A stretch of DNA of 38,320 bases from Muribaculaceae bacterium. Its GTDB lineage: Bacteria > Bacteroidota > Bacteroidia > Bacteroidales > Muribaculaceae. The notes under the pieces are model-generated. The model did not search any database and was not told where the DNA came from. It saw only the letters and a list, made by a program, of their open reading frames with translations. Every line of letters starts with the position of its first letter. Position 1 is the stretch's first letter. Below are positions 1 to 8,017 of this stretch, piece by piece. Location of the stretch: contig JAEDFO010000018.1 in the NCBI GenBank assembly GCA_016292745.1, positions 1-38,320 of the forward strand, read 5' to 3'. Position numbers and translations under genes: made by a program.

Positions 1-195
1 CTGAATTTCAAAAATTAAATCGATATTCCCGACAGTAAATCAACATAATTCTAATTTTCAATTCTAAATGAGTTAACCCGCCCTATTTTAATAGCATTAT
101 CAGCCCTAACATCTTAGAAATTAGTGTATTACATACAAAGTAACTTATATCAGCATTTTTTTGTCAGAAAAGCCAAAATTGGGGTGTATATAAAC
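1..195. other. AT-rich non-coding stretch at the left edge
   Basis: No open frame with coding character is visible on either strand. The stretch is very AT-rich and lies beyond the terminator of the uvrA operon. No convincing TAnnTTTG promoter or long inverted repeat was found. It is probably the intergenic region before a gene outside the window. Confidence 0.5.
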
Positions 196-223
196 AAAAA
201 TGCCCGACTTTAAGCCGGGCATT
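196..223 (-). terminator. Intrinsic terminator of the uvrA operon
   Basis: The inverted repeat AATGCCCG (199-206) / CGGGCATT (216-223) has a 9-base loop. Read on the minus strand it is followed directly by a run of five T. It lies 33 bases past the uvrA stop codon, as expected for a rho-independent terminator. Confidence 0.9.
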
Positions 224-255
224 CATATAATATCACACTTGATTAAATCAAAACT

Positions 256-3093
256 TCATCCATTTTTCAGTTCTTCGGCAATAAACGGAGCTGTTCTCGA
301 TTCACTCGACAAGGCTACTTCTTCCGGTGTTCCGAAGGCAACAACACGTCCACCCTCTCGCCCACCTTCAGGCCCCATGTCGATTATATAATCGGCACAC
401 TTTATAACATCAAGATTGTGCTCAATCACAATTATCGTGTTGCCTTTCTCCACCAAACGGTTTATCACACCAAGCAACACATTCACATCCTCGAAATGCA
501 AGCCTGTCGTAGGTTCGTCGAGTATAAACACAGTATTTCCCGTATCCTTCTTGGCAAGTTCAGTTGCAAGTTTTATTCGCTGGCTCTCGCCTCCCGACAG
601 AGTGCTCGATGGTTGTCCAAGTTTGATGTAACCAAGTCCCACATCTTGAATGACCTTTATCTTTGACAAAATAGCCGGGACATTCTCAAAGAATTCAACA
701 GCCTGGTTAATCGTCATGTCGAGAACATCGGCAATCGACTTCCCCTTGAATCGCACCTCTAGAGTCTCACGATTATAACGTTTTCCTCCACATTCAGGGC
801 ACGGCACATACACATCCGGAAGGAAATTCATCTCAACAGTCTTATAGCCGTTTCCCTTGCACACCTCACAGCGTCCACCCGAAACATTAAACGAGAAACG
901 CCCAGGTTTATAGCCGCGAATCTTCGATTCCGGCAGACCGACAAACACGTTTCTGATATCGGTGAACACACCGGTATATGTTGCAGGATTAGAGCGTGGC
1001 GAACGTCCCAACGGAGACTGGTCGACAGTTATAACCTTGTCAACATTCTCCATGCCCTTAATCGATTCATAACGCAACGGCTCGGTGAGCGACCTATAGA
1101 AGTGTTGGCTAAGAATGGGCTGTAGCGTACCGTTTATCAAGCTCGATTTTCCGCTGCCCGACACACCGGTGACACACACTATCATTCCAAGCGGTATCTT
1201 TACATCTATGTTCTTCAGATTGTTGCCACAACAACCGCACAGTTCTATGAATTTGCCATTTCCGGCTCTCCGCTGCTTCGGTATCTCAATCTGTTTCACG
1301 CCATTCAGATATTTTGCCGTAAGCGTATCCGAGGCAAGCATCTCTGCCGGAGTTCCGGCAAACACGATGTCGCCACCTTTACGACCTGCAAGCGGGCCAA
1401 GATCGACAATATAGTCCGATTCCTGCATTATCTCCTTGTCGTGTTCAACCACGATTATCGAGTTATCAGCATCGCGCAGTTTCTTCAATGAATCAATCAA
1501 TCGCTTATTGTCGCGCTGATGAAGACCGATGCTCGGTTCGTCGAGAATATAAAGCACATTCACCAGCTGCGAACCTATCTGTGTGGCAAGTCTGATGCGT
1601 TGACTCTCACCGCCCGACAACGTTGCCGAAGCACGGTTCAGCGAAAGGTAATCGAGGCCCACATCGAGCAGAAAGCCGAGACGGCCATTAATCTCCTTAA
1701 GTATCTCTGAAGCTATTATCTGATGCTGCGACGACAATTTCGACGGCAATGCTTTCATCCATTCATACAGTTCATCGATATCCATTGCCGACAGTTCGGC
1801 TATATTCTTGCCGGCAATTCTAAAGTGCAACGCCTCACGGTTAAGCCTTGCGCCCTTACATTCAGGGCATTCGGTGGTGCTGAAGAATCGCCCGGCCCAT
1901 TTCTGTGCCTGCGACGATGCATCATCTGCTTGCTGCATCTCAATGTACTTCACTAATCCATCGTAGCTAACTGCATATTGGCTGTATTCCATTATCGAGT
2001 CGCGCAAATGCAAGTTCTCGTCGGTGCCGTTCAATATATCGTCAACGGCTTCTTCAGGCAAATCGCGGATAGGAGTTTTGAGAGTGCAGCCATAGCGTTC
2101 GCATATGGCACCTATCTGTGCAAATATCAGCGAGTTCTTATGCTTGCCCAGTGCCACTATTCCGCCGTCGTAAATCGATATGGCATCGTTAGGAATCAGT
2201 TTCTCGCGGTCAACGATATTCACATAGCCCAGTCCTTTGCACTTACGGCATGCCCCCAACGGCGAATTAAACGAGAAATTATGTGGTGCCGGCTCCCTGT
2301 ACGACAGTCCCGACACGGGGTCCATAAGCGTCTTGCTGTAATAAGCAGTTTCTCCGGTTTCATAATCCACAACCATAAGCTGGCCGTCGCCCTGTTTGAA
2401 TGCCACGTCGGCAGTTTCACTCAGACGTTTGTCGTCCTTGGCCGACACCTTTAGTTTATCAACCACGAGTTCTATGTTATGGTTCTTGTATCGGTCAACC
2501 TTCAGGCCATAGGTCAATTCCCTTATCTGGCCATCTATACGGATATTCATATACCCTTTCTTTCGCATCTGCTCAAACAGCTCCTTATAGTGACCCTTGC
2601 GGTTTTTCACCAATGGAGCCAGGATATATATTTTCCGCCCGTCATACTTTTCCAGAATCAGCGACATTATTTTCTCGACGGTGTACTTCACCATCTTTTC
2701 GCCCGTTTCATACGAATACGCCTCGCCTATTCGAGCATAAAGCAAGCGAAGGAAATCGTAGATTTCAGTGGTAGTTCCTATTGTGCTACGCGGATTCTTG
2801 TTGACAGTTTTCTGCTCGATGGAAATCACCGGGCTCAGGCCGGTTATCTTGTCGACGTCAGGGCGCTCCATGTTTCCGAGCATTCCTCGCGCATATGCCG
2901 AGAACGTATCGATATATCGACGTTGGCCTTCGGCATAGATAGTATCGAAAGCAAGCGACGACTTTCCGCTGCCGCTCAACCCCGTTACAACCACAAGCTT
3001 GTTGTGCGGTATCTTTACATTAATATTCTTGAGATTGTGAACCCGTGCTCCATACACAGCAACACACTCGTCTTCTGCCTCAACGTTGCTCAT
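256..3093 (-). CDS. uvrA: Excinuclease ABC subunit A (UvrA)
   Basis: UvrA is the damage-recognition ATPase of nucleotide excision repair; its dimer loads UvrB onto lesions in the cytoplasm. The 945-residue length is normal for the family. Visible motifs are a first Walker A (GLSGSGKSS, about residues 38-46), the ABC signature LSGGESQRIRLA, a second Walker A (GVSGSGKSS), a second signature LSGGESQRIKLA, and two Walker B regions (ILDEPSIGLH, ILDEPTTGLH). Zinc-binding cysteine pairs are present: CRKC and CPEC for the first module, and CEVC with CPEC around the MNFLPDVYVPC segment for the second. The ATG lies 6 bases after the stop of the upstream transglycosylase, so the two are very probably co-transcribed. 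A terminator follows. The assignment is secure; whether the genome has a second UvrA cannot be seen here. Confidence 0.98.
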   Translation of the reverse strand: MSNVEAEDECVAVYGARVHNLKNINVKIPHNKLVVVTGLSGSGKSSLAFDTIYAEGQRRYIDTFSAYARGMLGNMERPDVDKITGLSPVISIEQKTVNKNPRSTIGTTTEIYDFLRLLYARIGEAYSYETGEKMVKYTVEKIMSLILEKYDGRKIYILAPLVKNRKGHYKELFEQMRKKGYMNIRIDGQIRELTYGLKVDRYKNHNIELVVDKLKVSAKDDKRLSETADVAFKQGDGQLMVVDYETGETAYYSKTLMDPVSGLSYREPAPHNFSFNSPLGACRKCKGLGYVNIVDREKLIPNDAISIYDGGIVALGKHKNSLIFAQIGAICERYGCTLKTPIRDLPEEAVDDILNGTDENLHLRDSIMEYSQYAVSYDGLVKYIEMQQADDASSQAQKWAGRFFSTTECPECKGARLNREALHFRIAGKNIAELSAMDIDELYEWMKALPSKLSSQHQIIASEILKEINGRLGFLLDVGLDYLSLNRASATLSGGESQRIRLATQIGSQLVNVLYILDEPSIGLHQRDNKRLIDSLKKLRDADNSIIVVEHDKEIMQESDYIVDLGPLAGRKGGDIVFAGTPAEMLASDTLTAKYLNGVKQIEIPKQRRAGNGKFIELCGCCGNNLKNIDVKIPLGMIVCVTGVSGSGKSSLINGTLQPILSQHFYRSLTEPLRYESIKGMENVDKVITVDQSPLGRSPRSNPATYTGVFTDIRNVFVGLPESKIRGYKPGRFSFNVSGGRCEVCKGNGYKTVEMNFLPDVYVPCPECGGKRYNRETLEVRFKGKSIADVLDMTINQAVEFFENVPAILSKIKVIQDVGLGYIKLGQPSSTLSGGESQRIKLATELAKKDTGNTVFILDEPTTGLHFEDVNVLLGVINRLVEKGNTIIVIEHNLDVIKCADYIIDMGPEGGREGGRVVAFGTPEEVALSSESRTAPFIAEELKNG

Positions 3094-3099
3094 CAGATG

Positions 3100-4059
3100 T
3101 TATTTCTTTGAAACCCATTGCTGATTATATGCCTTAAACTTGCGTTTACTGCGATATAGTTCATCGCTATATGGGATTTTCACTTTATATGTCTTCTTCA
3201 ATTTGTTGGTGAGCGATTTGGCTCTTATCCATGGGTTGACCTCGCGCAACTGTGCATATGTTATGCCATAGCTCTTGGCCCACTTGCTCCAATCGTCAAC
3301 CGGACCACTAACCTCAACCTCCTTACACTCGATTGGTTGATATAGCTGTTCGGCCGTGAGATGAAAACCATACTTGAAAGGATGTTCCATCACCACCTTC
3401 ATTGCGAGGATGCGAAACACATACCGCGAAGTTTCTTCGTTCAGATAAAGGTCGAACGAGCTGTCGGCCATCTGATGCTCAAGTTCTTTGGATATACGAT
3501 TCATTCCGGCATTATACGATGCCATCACCGTCGCCCAATCGCCATACTTTGCATACCCGTTTTTCAGATAACGGCAAGCTGCTTCGGTCGATTTCTCCAC
3601 ATTATACCTTTCATCGATTTCATCGTTCACTTCAAGGCCATATTGCTTGGCTGTCGACGGAATGAATTGCCAAAGGCCTGCCGCCTTAGCCGGAGAATAG
3701 GCGCGAATGTTGAAATAACTTTCTATTGCCGACAGATAAAACACATCGTCGGGCACCCCGTTACGTTTCAATATGGGCATAATCACCGGATAATAGCGGT
3801 TGGCCCGCTTAATGGTTATCAGAGTGTTGGTATGACCATAGACAAACGAAGTGAGCTCACGGTCGAGCCGCTCATACATATCTATTCTGTCGCAATCAAT
3901 CTTTTTTCCTGCAAAGGTAACACTTACCGGCACCTCTGGACTCGGAGATATCTGATATGCCGGCATCGAATCTTTTTGTGCCTCCACTGTCGCATTCAGG
4001 GCACATGATATGGCAATTGCACACGCAATTGGCCTAATTACAGAATTAAAGTTCATCAT
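3100..4059 (-). CDS. Exported lytic transglycosylase, SLT fold with LysM-like tail (MltD-like)
   Basis: This is a predicted periplasmic murein lytic transglycosylase that cleaves the glycan strand between MurNAc and GlcNAc. The 319 residues begin with a signal peptide (hydrophobic to about residue 25, cleavage likely near VEA-Q). The SLT family 1 core follows: AIESYFN with the probable catalytic Glu113, then AAGLWQFIPSTAKQYGL and ASYNAGMNRI. Residues about 248-305 look like one LysM-type module (WAKSYGITYAQLREVNPW, then KVKIP), which would bind peptidoglycan. The start overlaps the stop of the upstream gene as ATGA, suggesting translational coupling. A second ATG lies one codon later, and either may be used. 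uvrA follows 6 bases downstream. Confidence 0.9.
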   Translation of the reverse strand: MMNFNSVIRPIACAIAISCALNATVEAQKDSMPAYQISPSPEVPVSVTFAGKKIDCDRIDMYERLDRELTSFVYGHTNTLITIKRANRYYPVIMPILKRNGVPDDVFYLSAIESYFNIRAYSPAKAAGLWQFIPSTAKQYGLEVNDEIDERYNVEKSTEAACRYLKNGYAKYGDWATVMASYNAGMNRISKELEHQMADSSFDLYLNEETSRYVFRILAMKVVMEHPFKYGFHLTAEQLYQPIECKEVEVSGPVDDWSKWAKSYGITYAQLREVNPWIRAKSLTNKLKKTYKVKIPYSDELYRSKRKFKAYNQQWVSKK

Positions 4060-5357
4060 TTGTTGTCCTTCAAATTAATAATGTTGATGTCGCCTTTCAG
4101 CTTATAGTTCTTGCCGTCGGCACCTCGTGCCTGTATTACATAGAAATACACACCGGCATCTACATATTTGCCTTTGTATTTCCCATCCCAGCATTGCGAT
4201 GGGTCGGTAAAGCTGAAAATTTCCATACCGTAACGGTTGAATATATGGCACTTGAAATCTACAATCGATTTATACGTTACTCTCCACACTTTCGAATCGT
4301 CAACATCCGACAGCGGTGAAAATGCATTCGGGCATTCAAGCCTCGACTCACCTATGCTCACCTCGAACACTTCGCTCGTCGAGTTGCAAGTTCCGTCGGC
4401 ATTAGCGCCCGTGAACTGAACATAGAAAGTGCCAGCCTCGTTGAATGTATATTGTATCGACTCTTCGCTGTAGCGGTAAAGAATGTTTTCAAACTCAGAA
4501 TCAGACGCAATCTGCCACTCCTTGAACACCACGGCATCGGTTACGTATGCCTCAAAATCTATGACAGCCGGAGCTGAGCCGCCGAGAGTGCCTTGCGAAT
4601 CGTCAGTTACATTCTGCTGGGTGGCATATCCCTTCACCTCAACGGCTTGAGTGACGTAAAGGTCGCTTTCGGCCGATACCTCCTCGTCCCAATATCTGAG
4701 GTATTTGTCGCCGCTGACATAAAATGTGGTATTGCACAGCGGCACCTGCACCGAGATGCTGCTTTTAAAACTCTCAAACGATTTGTCAACCTGCACCGAT
4801 TCGTAGACACGCCCCTCTTCGTTCCACTGCAGCGACGAGTAACTCACGGTCAGCTCCCGGTCGAGCACTTTGCGCTGTCCGTTGATGGTGTAATATGCCA
4901 AATCAGCGCCTGTGCCAGTCAGGTCGAGCATCATCATATCGCACTCGGCATCGCTCGAGAATGTCACTGCATCGAGGCTAAGTATACAATTCGAATAATC
5001 CACAATCCAATAGTAGCTGCGTTGGGTGCCGTCTTCCACGATATAACCCATATCCGGCTCTACCTTGGACAGTATAGTCAAGTCGCCATTGTGCGATATA
5101 TCGGTTATTTCCTCGGCATATCCACCGCCAAGCTTGCTGAAACGGTACCATTTAACCGACTGGTTGCCAGTGCTCGACTTGTAGGTGGCCGAAACGCCAA
5201 CCACCCCATTCACCACATACACGGCATCGAGCCCGGTCGATGTCGCCGGTGTCTCTTTATATACCGGCAGTTTAAGCCCGTCGAACGACAACTCGGCAGC
5301 CATCACACTAATAGATGTTGCTACACAGCTTAGTAATACACACAGTACCTTTCGCAT
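4056..5357 (-). CDS. Secreted protein with type IX (type B, CHU_C-like) C-terminal sorting domain
   Basis: The 433-residue protein starts with a signal peptide (MRKVLCVLLSCVATSISVMA). Residues about 255-335 resemble a PKD/Ig-like fold (AGTFYVQFTGANADGTC). The last ~95 residues match the 'gliding motility-associated C-terminal' pattern: CPNAFSP at the start, then IFNRYGMEIFSF, CWDGKYKG, DAGVYFYVI and a KGDINII strand at the end. In Bacteroidetes this domain directs export through the type IX secretion system to the cell surface. The role of the N-terminal part is not recognisable. The gene is first in a minus-strand run with a transglycosylase and uvrA, with a TAAATTTG element 28 bases upstream of the ATG. 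The sorting domain is confident; the function is unknown. Confidence 0.85.
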   Translation of the reverse strand: MRKVLCVLLSCVATSISVMAAELSFDGLKLPVYKETPATSTGLDAVYVVNGVVGVSATYKSSTGNQSVKWYRFSKLGGGYAEEITDISHNGDLTILSKVEPDMGYIVEDGTQRSYYWIVDYSNCILSLDAVTFSSDAECDMMMLDLTGTGADLAYYTINGQRKVLDRELTVSYSSLQWNEEGRVYESVQVDKSFESFKSSISVQVPLCNTTFYVSGDKYLRYWDEEVSAESDLYVTQAVEVKGYATQQNVTDDSQGTLGGSAPAVIDFEAYVTDAVVFKEWQIASDSEFENILYRYSEESIQYTFNEAGTFYVQFTGANADGTCNSTSEVFEVSIGESRLECPNAFSPLSDVDDSKVWRVTYKSIVDFKCHIFNRYGMEIFSFTDPSQCWDGKYKGKYVDAGVYFYVIQARGADGKNYKLKGDINIINLKDNK

Positions 5358-5385
5358 AGTCGGTAGTTGAGAATTAATTATTCTT

Positions 5386-5393
5386 CAAATTTA
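5386..5393 (-). promoter_or_regulatory. Probable -7 element for the 5357-256 operon
   Basis: On the minus strand the sequence TAAATTTG fits the Bacteroidetes -7 consensus TAnnTTTG, 28 bases before the start codon at 5357. No clear TTG was seen at the -33 position, so this is moderate evidence. Confidence 0.5.
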
Positions 5394-5443
5394 ATAATGA
5401 TTCTCGGAATTGCACATATACCGCACTGGGTATTATAAATATT

Positions 5444-6595
5444 TTACAATTCAGCCGGCATTAACCGTGCATTTCTGTAAACAATATCGCCTGCTTTAAC
5501 CTCTATCGACTCCTCTGCTGTAGAATATCCGCGTGCCTCGTAACGAAGCACATATTTTCCGGGCTTGACATCGGTAAACACAAACACGCCATTGAAATTA
5601 TCATCAATACAATAGGCCCTGATGGCATACCCCTTACTGTTGACAAGATATACCGTTCCGTAATTCAACGGCACCCAGCCGTCAACCGTTTCCCGAGTTT
5701 CATCGTATTTATACAATTCATGATGCATTTTTTCGACGGCATCCTTCAAAGTGCCGGCAATATGGCCCACTTTTTCCTTCTTTCCCTTGAAAAATGCATT
5801 TATGGCTCTAAAATATCTGATGCCTTCCATACGGCAATAGTCACGGTTAAGCAAGCGATGACGCTCGGGATGATAGGTATGAAACGAGCCCTCGGCAAGG
5901 AACGACGGCACACGATGCTTCAGCACCGACAGGTATCCAGTATAACCTATGCTGTTGGGTTTGCCTGGCGGTGTTCCACCCATCCACGACAAATCGCCGG
6001 CAACATATTGGTTGTCGGGGCTGGAGTGAGTCCACACACTTAGCGGATTGTCCCAGATTATATCGAAAGCGCTTTTGCTGCGTTCTATGCTGCCTTTGGC
6101 ATAATCGTTACCGGTTTCGCCACGATACAGCAGAAGCAGATAGTTTACGGTGCTACCATCTTTTGCTGCATTGCTGTGTATCGAAATGAAATAGTCGGGA
6201 TTCAACGAATCCACCTGCATGGCAATCCGTTCAAGGTCGACAAGCTGCTGTCGGACAGAATCGTTGCCATAATGCTCCACTCTATCGTATTGCGTTGCAT
6301 TTTTCTGGCCGGCAGTTACATATCCGTTCTCAGTACGCGACATCACCACCCTTGCTCCATATCGTTCAAGTCGTCGCTTGAGTTCTATAGCTTTCCACAG
6401 ATTTGTCTTTGTCTCAAAGAATCCGAGGGTATCCATTGCGGCATAATTGATAGTGGCCAAAGGGCGGTCGTTGGCAGTCCATCCACCATGACCGGCATTC
6501 ACATATATCACTTTCCCCTTTAAGCCACGACCTTGCATGGCAACCGGCATAAGCAATGCAGTAATTATTGATACGAGAAGAATAATACGTTTCAT
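5444..6595 (-). CDS. Exported N-acetylmuramoyl-L-alanine amidase (Amidase_3) with C-terminal beta domain
   Basis: This enzyme should hydrolyse the amide bond between MurNAc and the stem peptide in the periplasm. From the Met at 6595 the product is 383 residues. That start gives a proper signal peptide (MKRIILLVSIITALLMPVAM), whereas the longer frame adds 18 hydrophilic residues. Amidase_3 features are NAGHGG with zinc ligand His36, FFETKTN with Glu61, SIHSNA with the second His, and FLAEGSF with the probable catalytic Glu. Residues about 310-383 look like a small beta-sandwich of the carboxypeptidase-regulatory type (NGVFVFTDVKPGKYVLRYEA). The gene follows galE after 74 bases on the same strand. 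Whether it acts in cell division or general wall turnover cannot be told. Confidence 0.88.
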   Translation of the reverse strand: MKRIILLVSIITALLMPVAMQGRGLKGKVIYVNAGHGGWTANDRPLATINYAAMDTLGFFETKTNLWKAIELKRRLERYGARVVMSRTENGYVTAGQKNATQYDRVEHYGNDSVRQQLVDLERIAMQVDSLNPDYFISIHSNAAKDGSTVNYLLLLYRGETGNDYAKGSIERSKSAFDIIWDNPLSVWTHSSPDNQYVAGDLSWMGGTPPGKPNSIGYTGYLSVLKHRVPSFLAEGSFHTYHPERHRLLNRDYCRMEGIRYFRAINAFFKGKKEKVGHIAGTLKDAVEKMHHELYKYDETRETVDGWVPLNYGTVYLVNSKGYAIRAYCIDDNFNGVFVFTDVKPGKYVLRYEARGYSTAEESIEVKAGDIVYRNARLMPAEL

Positions 6596-6669
6596 GAGTG
6601 AAGTGTGAGAAGAGGCGATGAGGCAATCTGATGTGCCCCACCGCCTCAATACGTTTAAATATGAGAGAA

Positions 6670-7704
6670 TTACATTATACCGCGTTCACGCAGACGCTTC
6701 TGCCAATTCCAGGCTGAGCGCATAGTGTCCTCGATAGGAGTTGTAGCAGTCCAACCAAGCACCTTGTTGGCCTTTTCTGGATTTGCCCACACCTTTTCAA
6801 TATCGCCGGCGCGACGGCCAACAATCTTATGAGGCACTTTCACTCCAGTTGCACTTTCAAATGCATTGATAAGCTGAAGAACCGACAAGCCAACACCTGT
6901 ACCAAGGTTGAAAATCTCCACCTTGTCGTCGCTCTTGTCTTCGAGCATACGCTCCATAGCTGTTACGTGAGCCTTTGCAAGGTCTACTACATTTATAAAG
7001 TCGCGGATGCACGAACCATCAGGTGTATTGTAATCATTGCCGAACACACTGAGTTCCTTTCTGATTCCGATAGCAGTCTGAGTAAGGAACGGGATGAGGT
7101 TTTGCGGCACGCCATTAGGCAATTCGCCAATTTCTGCCGATGGATGGGCACCAACAGGATTGAAATAGCGCAGGATGACACTCTTTATAGGTGCGCCCGA
7201 AGTAACGTAATCAGTAATTATCTCCTCTGAAATCTGCTTGGTGTTGCCATAAGGCGATGTAGCTTTCTTGATAGGAGCTTTTTCAGTCACAGGGTTTTCA
7301 TCTGGCTCGCCATAAACTGTGCACGACGACGAGAACACTATACCTTTTGTGCCGAATTCAGGCATCAGTTCAAGAAGGTTAACCAAGGTGTTCAAGTTGT
7401 TGCGATAGTAAAGGAGAGGCTTCTGTACCGATTCGCCTACGGCTTTGCTTGCAGCAAAATTGATGATACCATTAATCCCTTTGTGTGTTTCAAACAGGTT
7501 GCGAAGTGCTTTCATGTCAGTGCAATCTGCCTCTACAAATGCTGGACGGATGCCTGTTATTCGTTCAATACCATCAAGCACATTCTTGTCGCTGTTCGAC
7601 AAGTTATCAATTATTACCACTTCATAGCCTGCATTCTGCAGCTCCACCACAGTGTGCGAACCGATATAACCGGTTCCACCCGTTACTAATATTTTTCCTT
7701 TCAT
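6670..7704 (-). CDS. galE: UDP-glucose 4-epimerase
   Basis: GalE interconverts UDP-glucose and UDP-galactose using tightly bound NAD, in the Leloir pathway and for polysaccharide precursors. The 344-residue length is typical. It is an extended short-chain dehydrogenase: the NAD-binding GGTGYIGSH sits at residues 9-17, the FSSSCTVYG strand carries the active-site Ser near 126, and the catalytic Tyr152 and Lys156 lie in SPYGNTK. The segments VILRYFNPVGAHPS and DGSCIRDFINVVDLAKAH are typical GalE substrate-binding regions. The start codon lies 42 bases after the stop of a 50-aa Pmp3-type gene, so the two may share a promoter. It may also epimerise the N-acetylated sugars, which sequence reading cannot settle. 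Confidence 0.96.
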   Translation of the reverse strand: MKGKILVTGGTGYIGSHTVVELQNAGYEVVIIDNLSNSDKNVLDGIERITGIRPAFVEADCTDMKALRNLFETHKGINGIINFAASKAVGESVQKPLLYYRNNLNTLVNLLELMPEFGTKGIVFSSSCTVYGEPDENPVTEKAPIKKATSPYGNTKQISEEIITDYVTSGAPIKSVILRYFNPVGAHPSAEIGELPNGVPQNLIPFLTQTAIGIRKELSVFGNDYNTPDGSCIRDFINVVDLAKAHVTAMERMLEDKSDDKVEIFNLGTGVGLSVLQLINAFESATGVKVPHKIVGRRAGDIEKVWANPEKANKVLGWTATTPIEDTMRSAWNWQKRLRERGIM

Positions 7705-7746
7705 TGTAATATATAATTGTTTTGGGTTATAAGCCTAATGGATTGG

Positions 7747-7899
7747 TTAATGCTTGTTCAGGATTACAAGGGCACCGATAACTCCGGGAACCCACCCTGC
7801 CAACGTAAGCAATGCCACTATCACCACCGAGCCACATCCTTTATCAATAACAGCCAACGGCGGAAACAGGACTGCAAGTAATACTCTCCAAATCGACAT
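7747..7899 (-). CDS. Pmp3/YqaE-family small membrane protein
   Basis: A 50-residue frame starts MSIWRVLLAVLFPPLAVIDK and ends ILNKH. It shows the Pmp3/YqaE pattern: two hydrophobic helices, with FPPLAV in the first, a short polar turn with a Gly/Cys pair (KGCGS), and a second helix with LAGWVPGVIGAL. Family members are tiny inner-membrane (in yeast, plasma-membrane) proteins linked to salt, cold or envelope stress and membrane potential; the exact role is unclear. The ATG lies 57 bases downstream of a TATCTTTG promoter element and galE follows after 42 bases. The match to the family over the full length makes this a real gene despite its size. Confidence 0.88.
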   Translation of the reverse strand: MSIWRVLLAVLFPPLAVIDKGCGSVVIVALLTLAGWVPGVIGALVILNKH

Positions 7900-7921
7900 A
7901 AATCTAATAATTAAATGTTAT

Positions 7922-7964
7922 GGCAAACTCTCATTTCGAGCACGTTTGCCACTATGCAAAGATA
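7922..7964 (-). promoter_or_regulatory. -7 element and leader hairpin upstream of the Pmp3-type gene
   Basis: The minus strand carries TATCTTTG at 7957-7964, a full match to TAnnTTTG. Between it and the start codon lies an inverted repeat, GGCAAAC (7922-7928) / GTTTGCC (7944-7950), with an inner CTC/GAG pair. It would form a hairpin in the mRNA leader. No T-run follows, so it is not an obvious terminator. Confidence 0.5.
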
Positions 7965-8017
7965 ACGTTATTAATTTAATTCAGCCACTTTTAAAGACAT
8001 GTTTTTTCGGCATTAGG

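Noticed and set aside
3361..4008. 215-codon plus-strand frame opposite the transglycosylase
   Set aside because: Antisense to a well-supported gene with catalytic motifs; the translated product shows no recognisable domain.
6612..6647. GAGGCG/CGCCTC inverted repeat between galE and the amidase as a terminator
   Set aside because: Arms of only six bases, a 24-base loop and no T-run; too weak to call.
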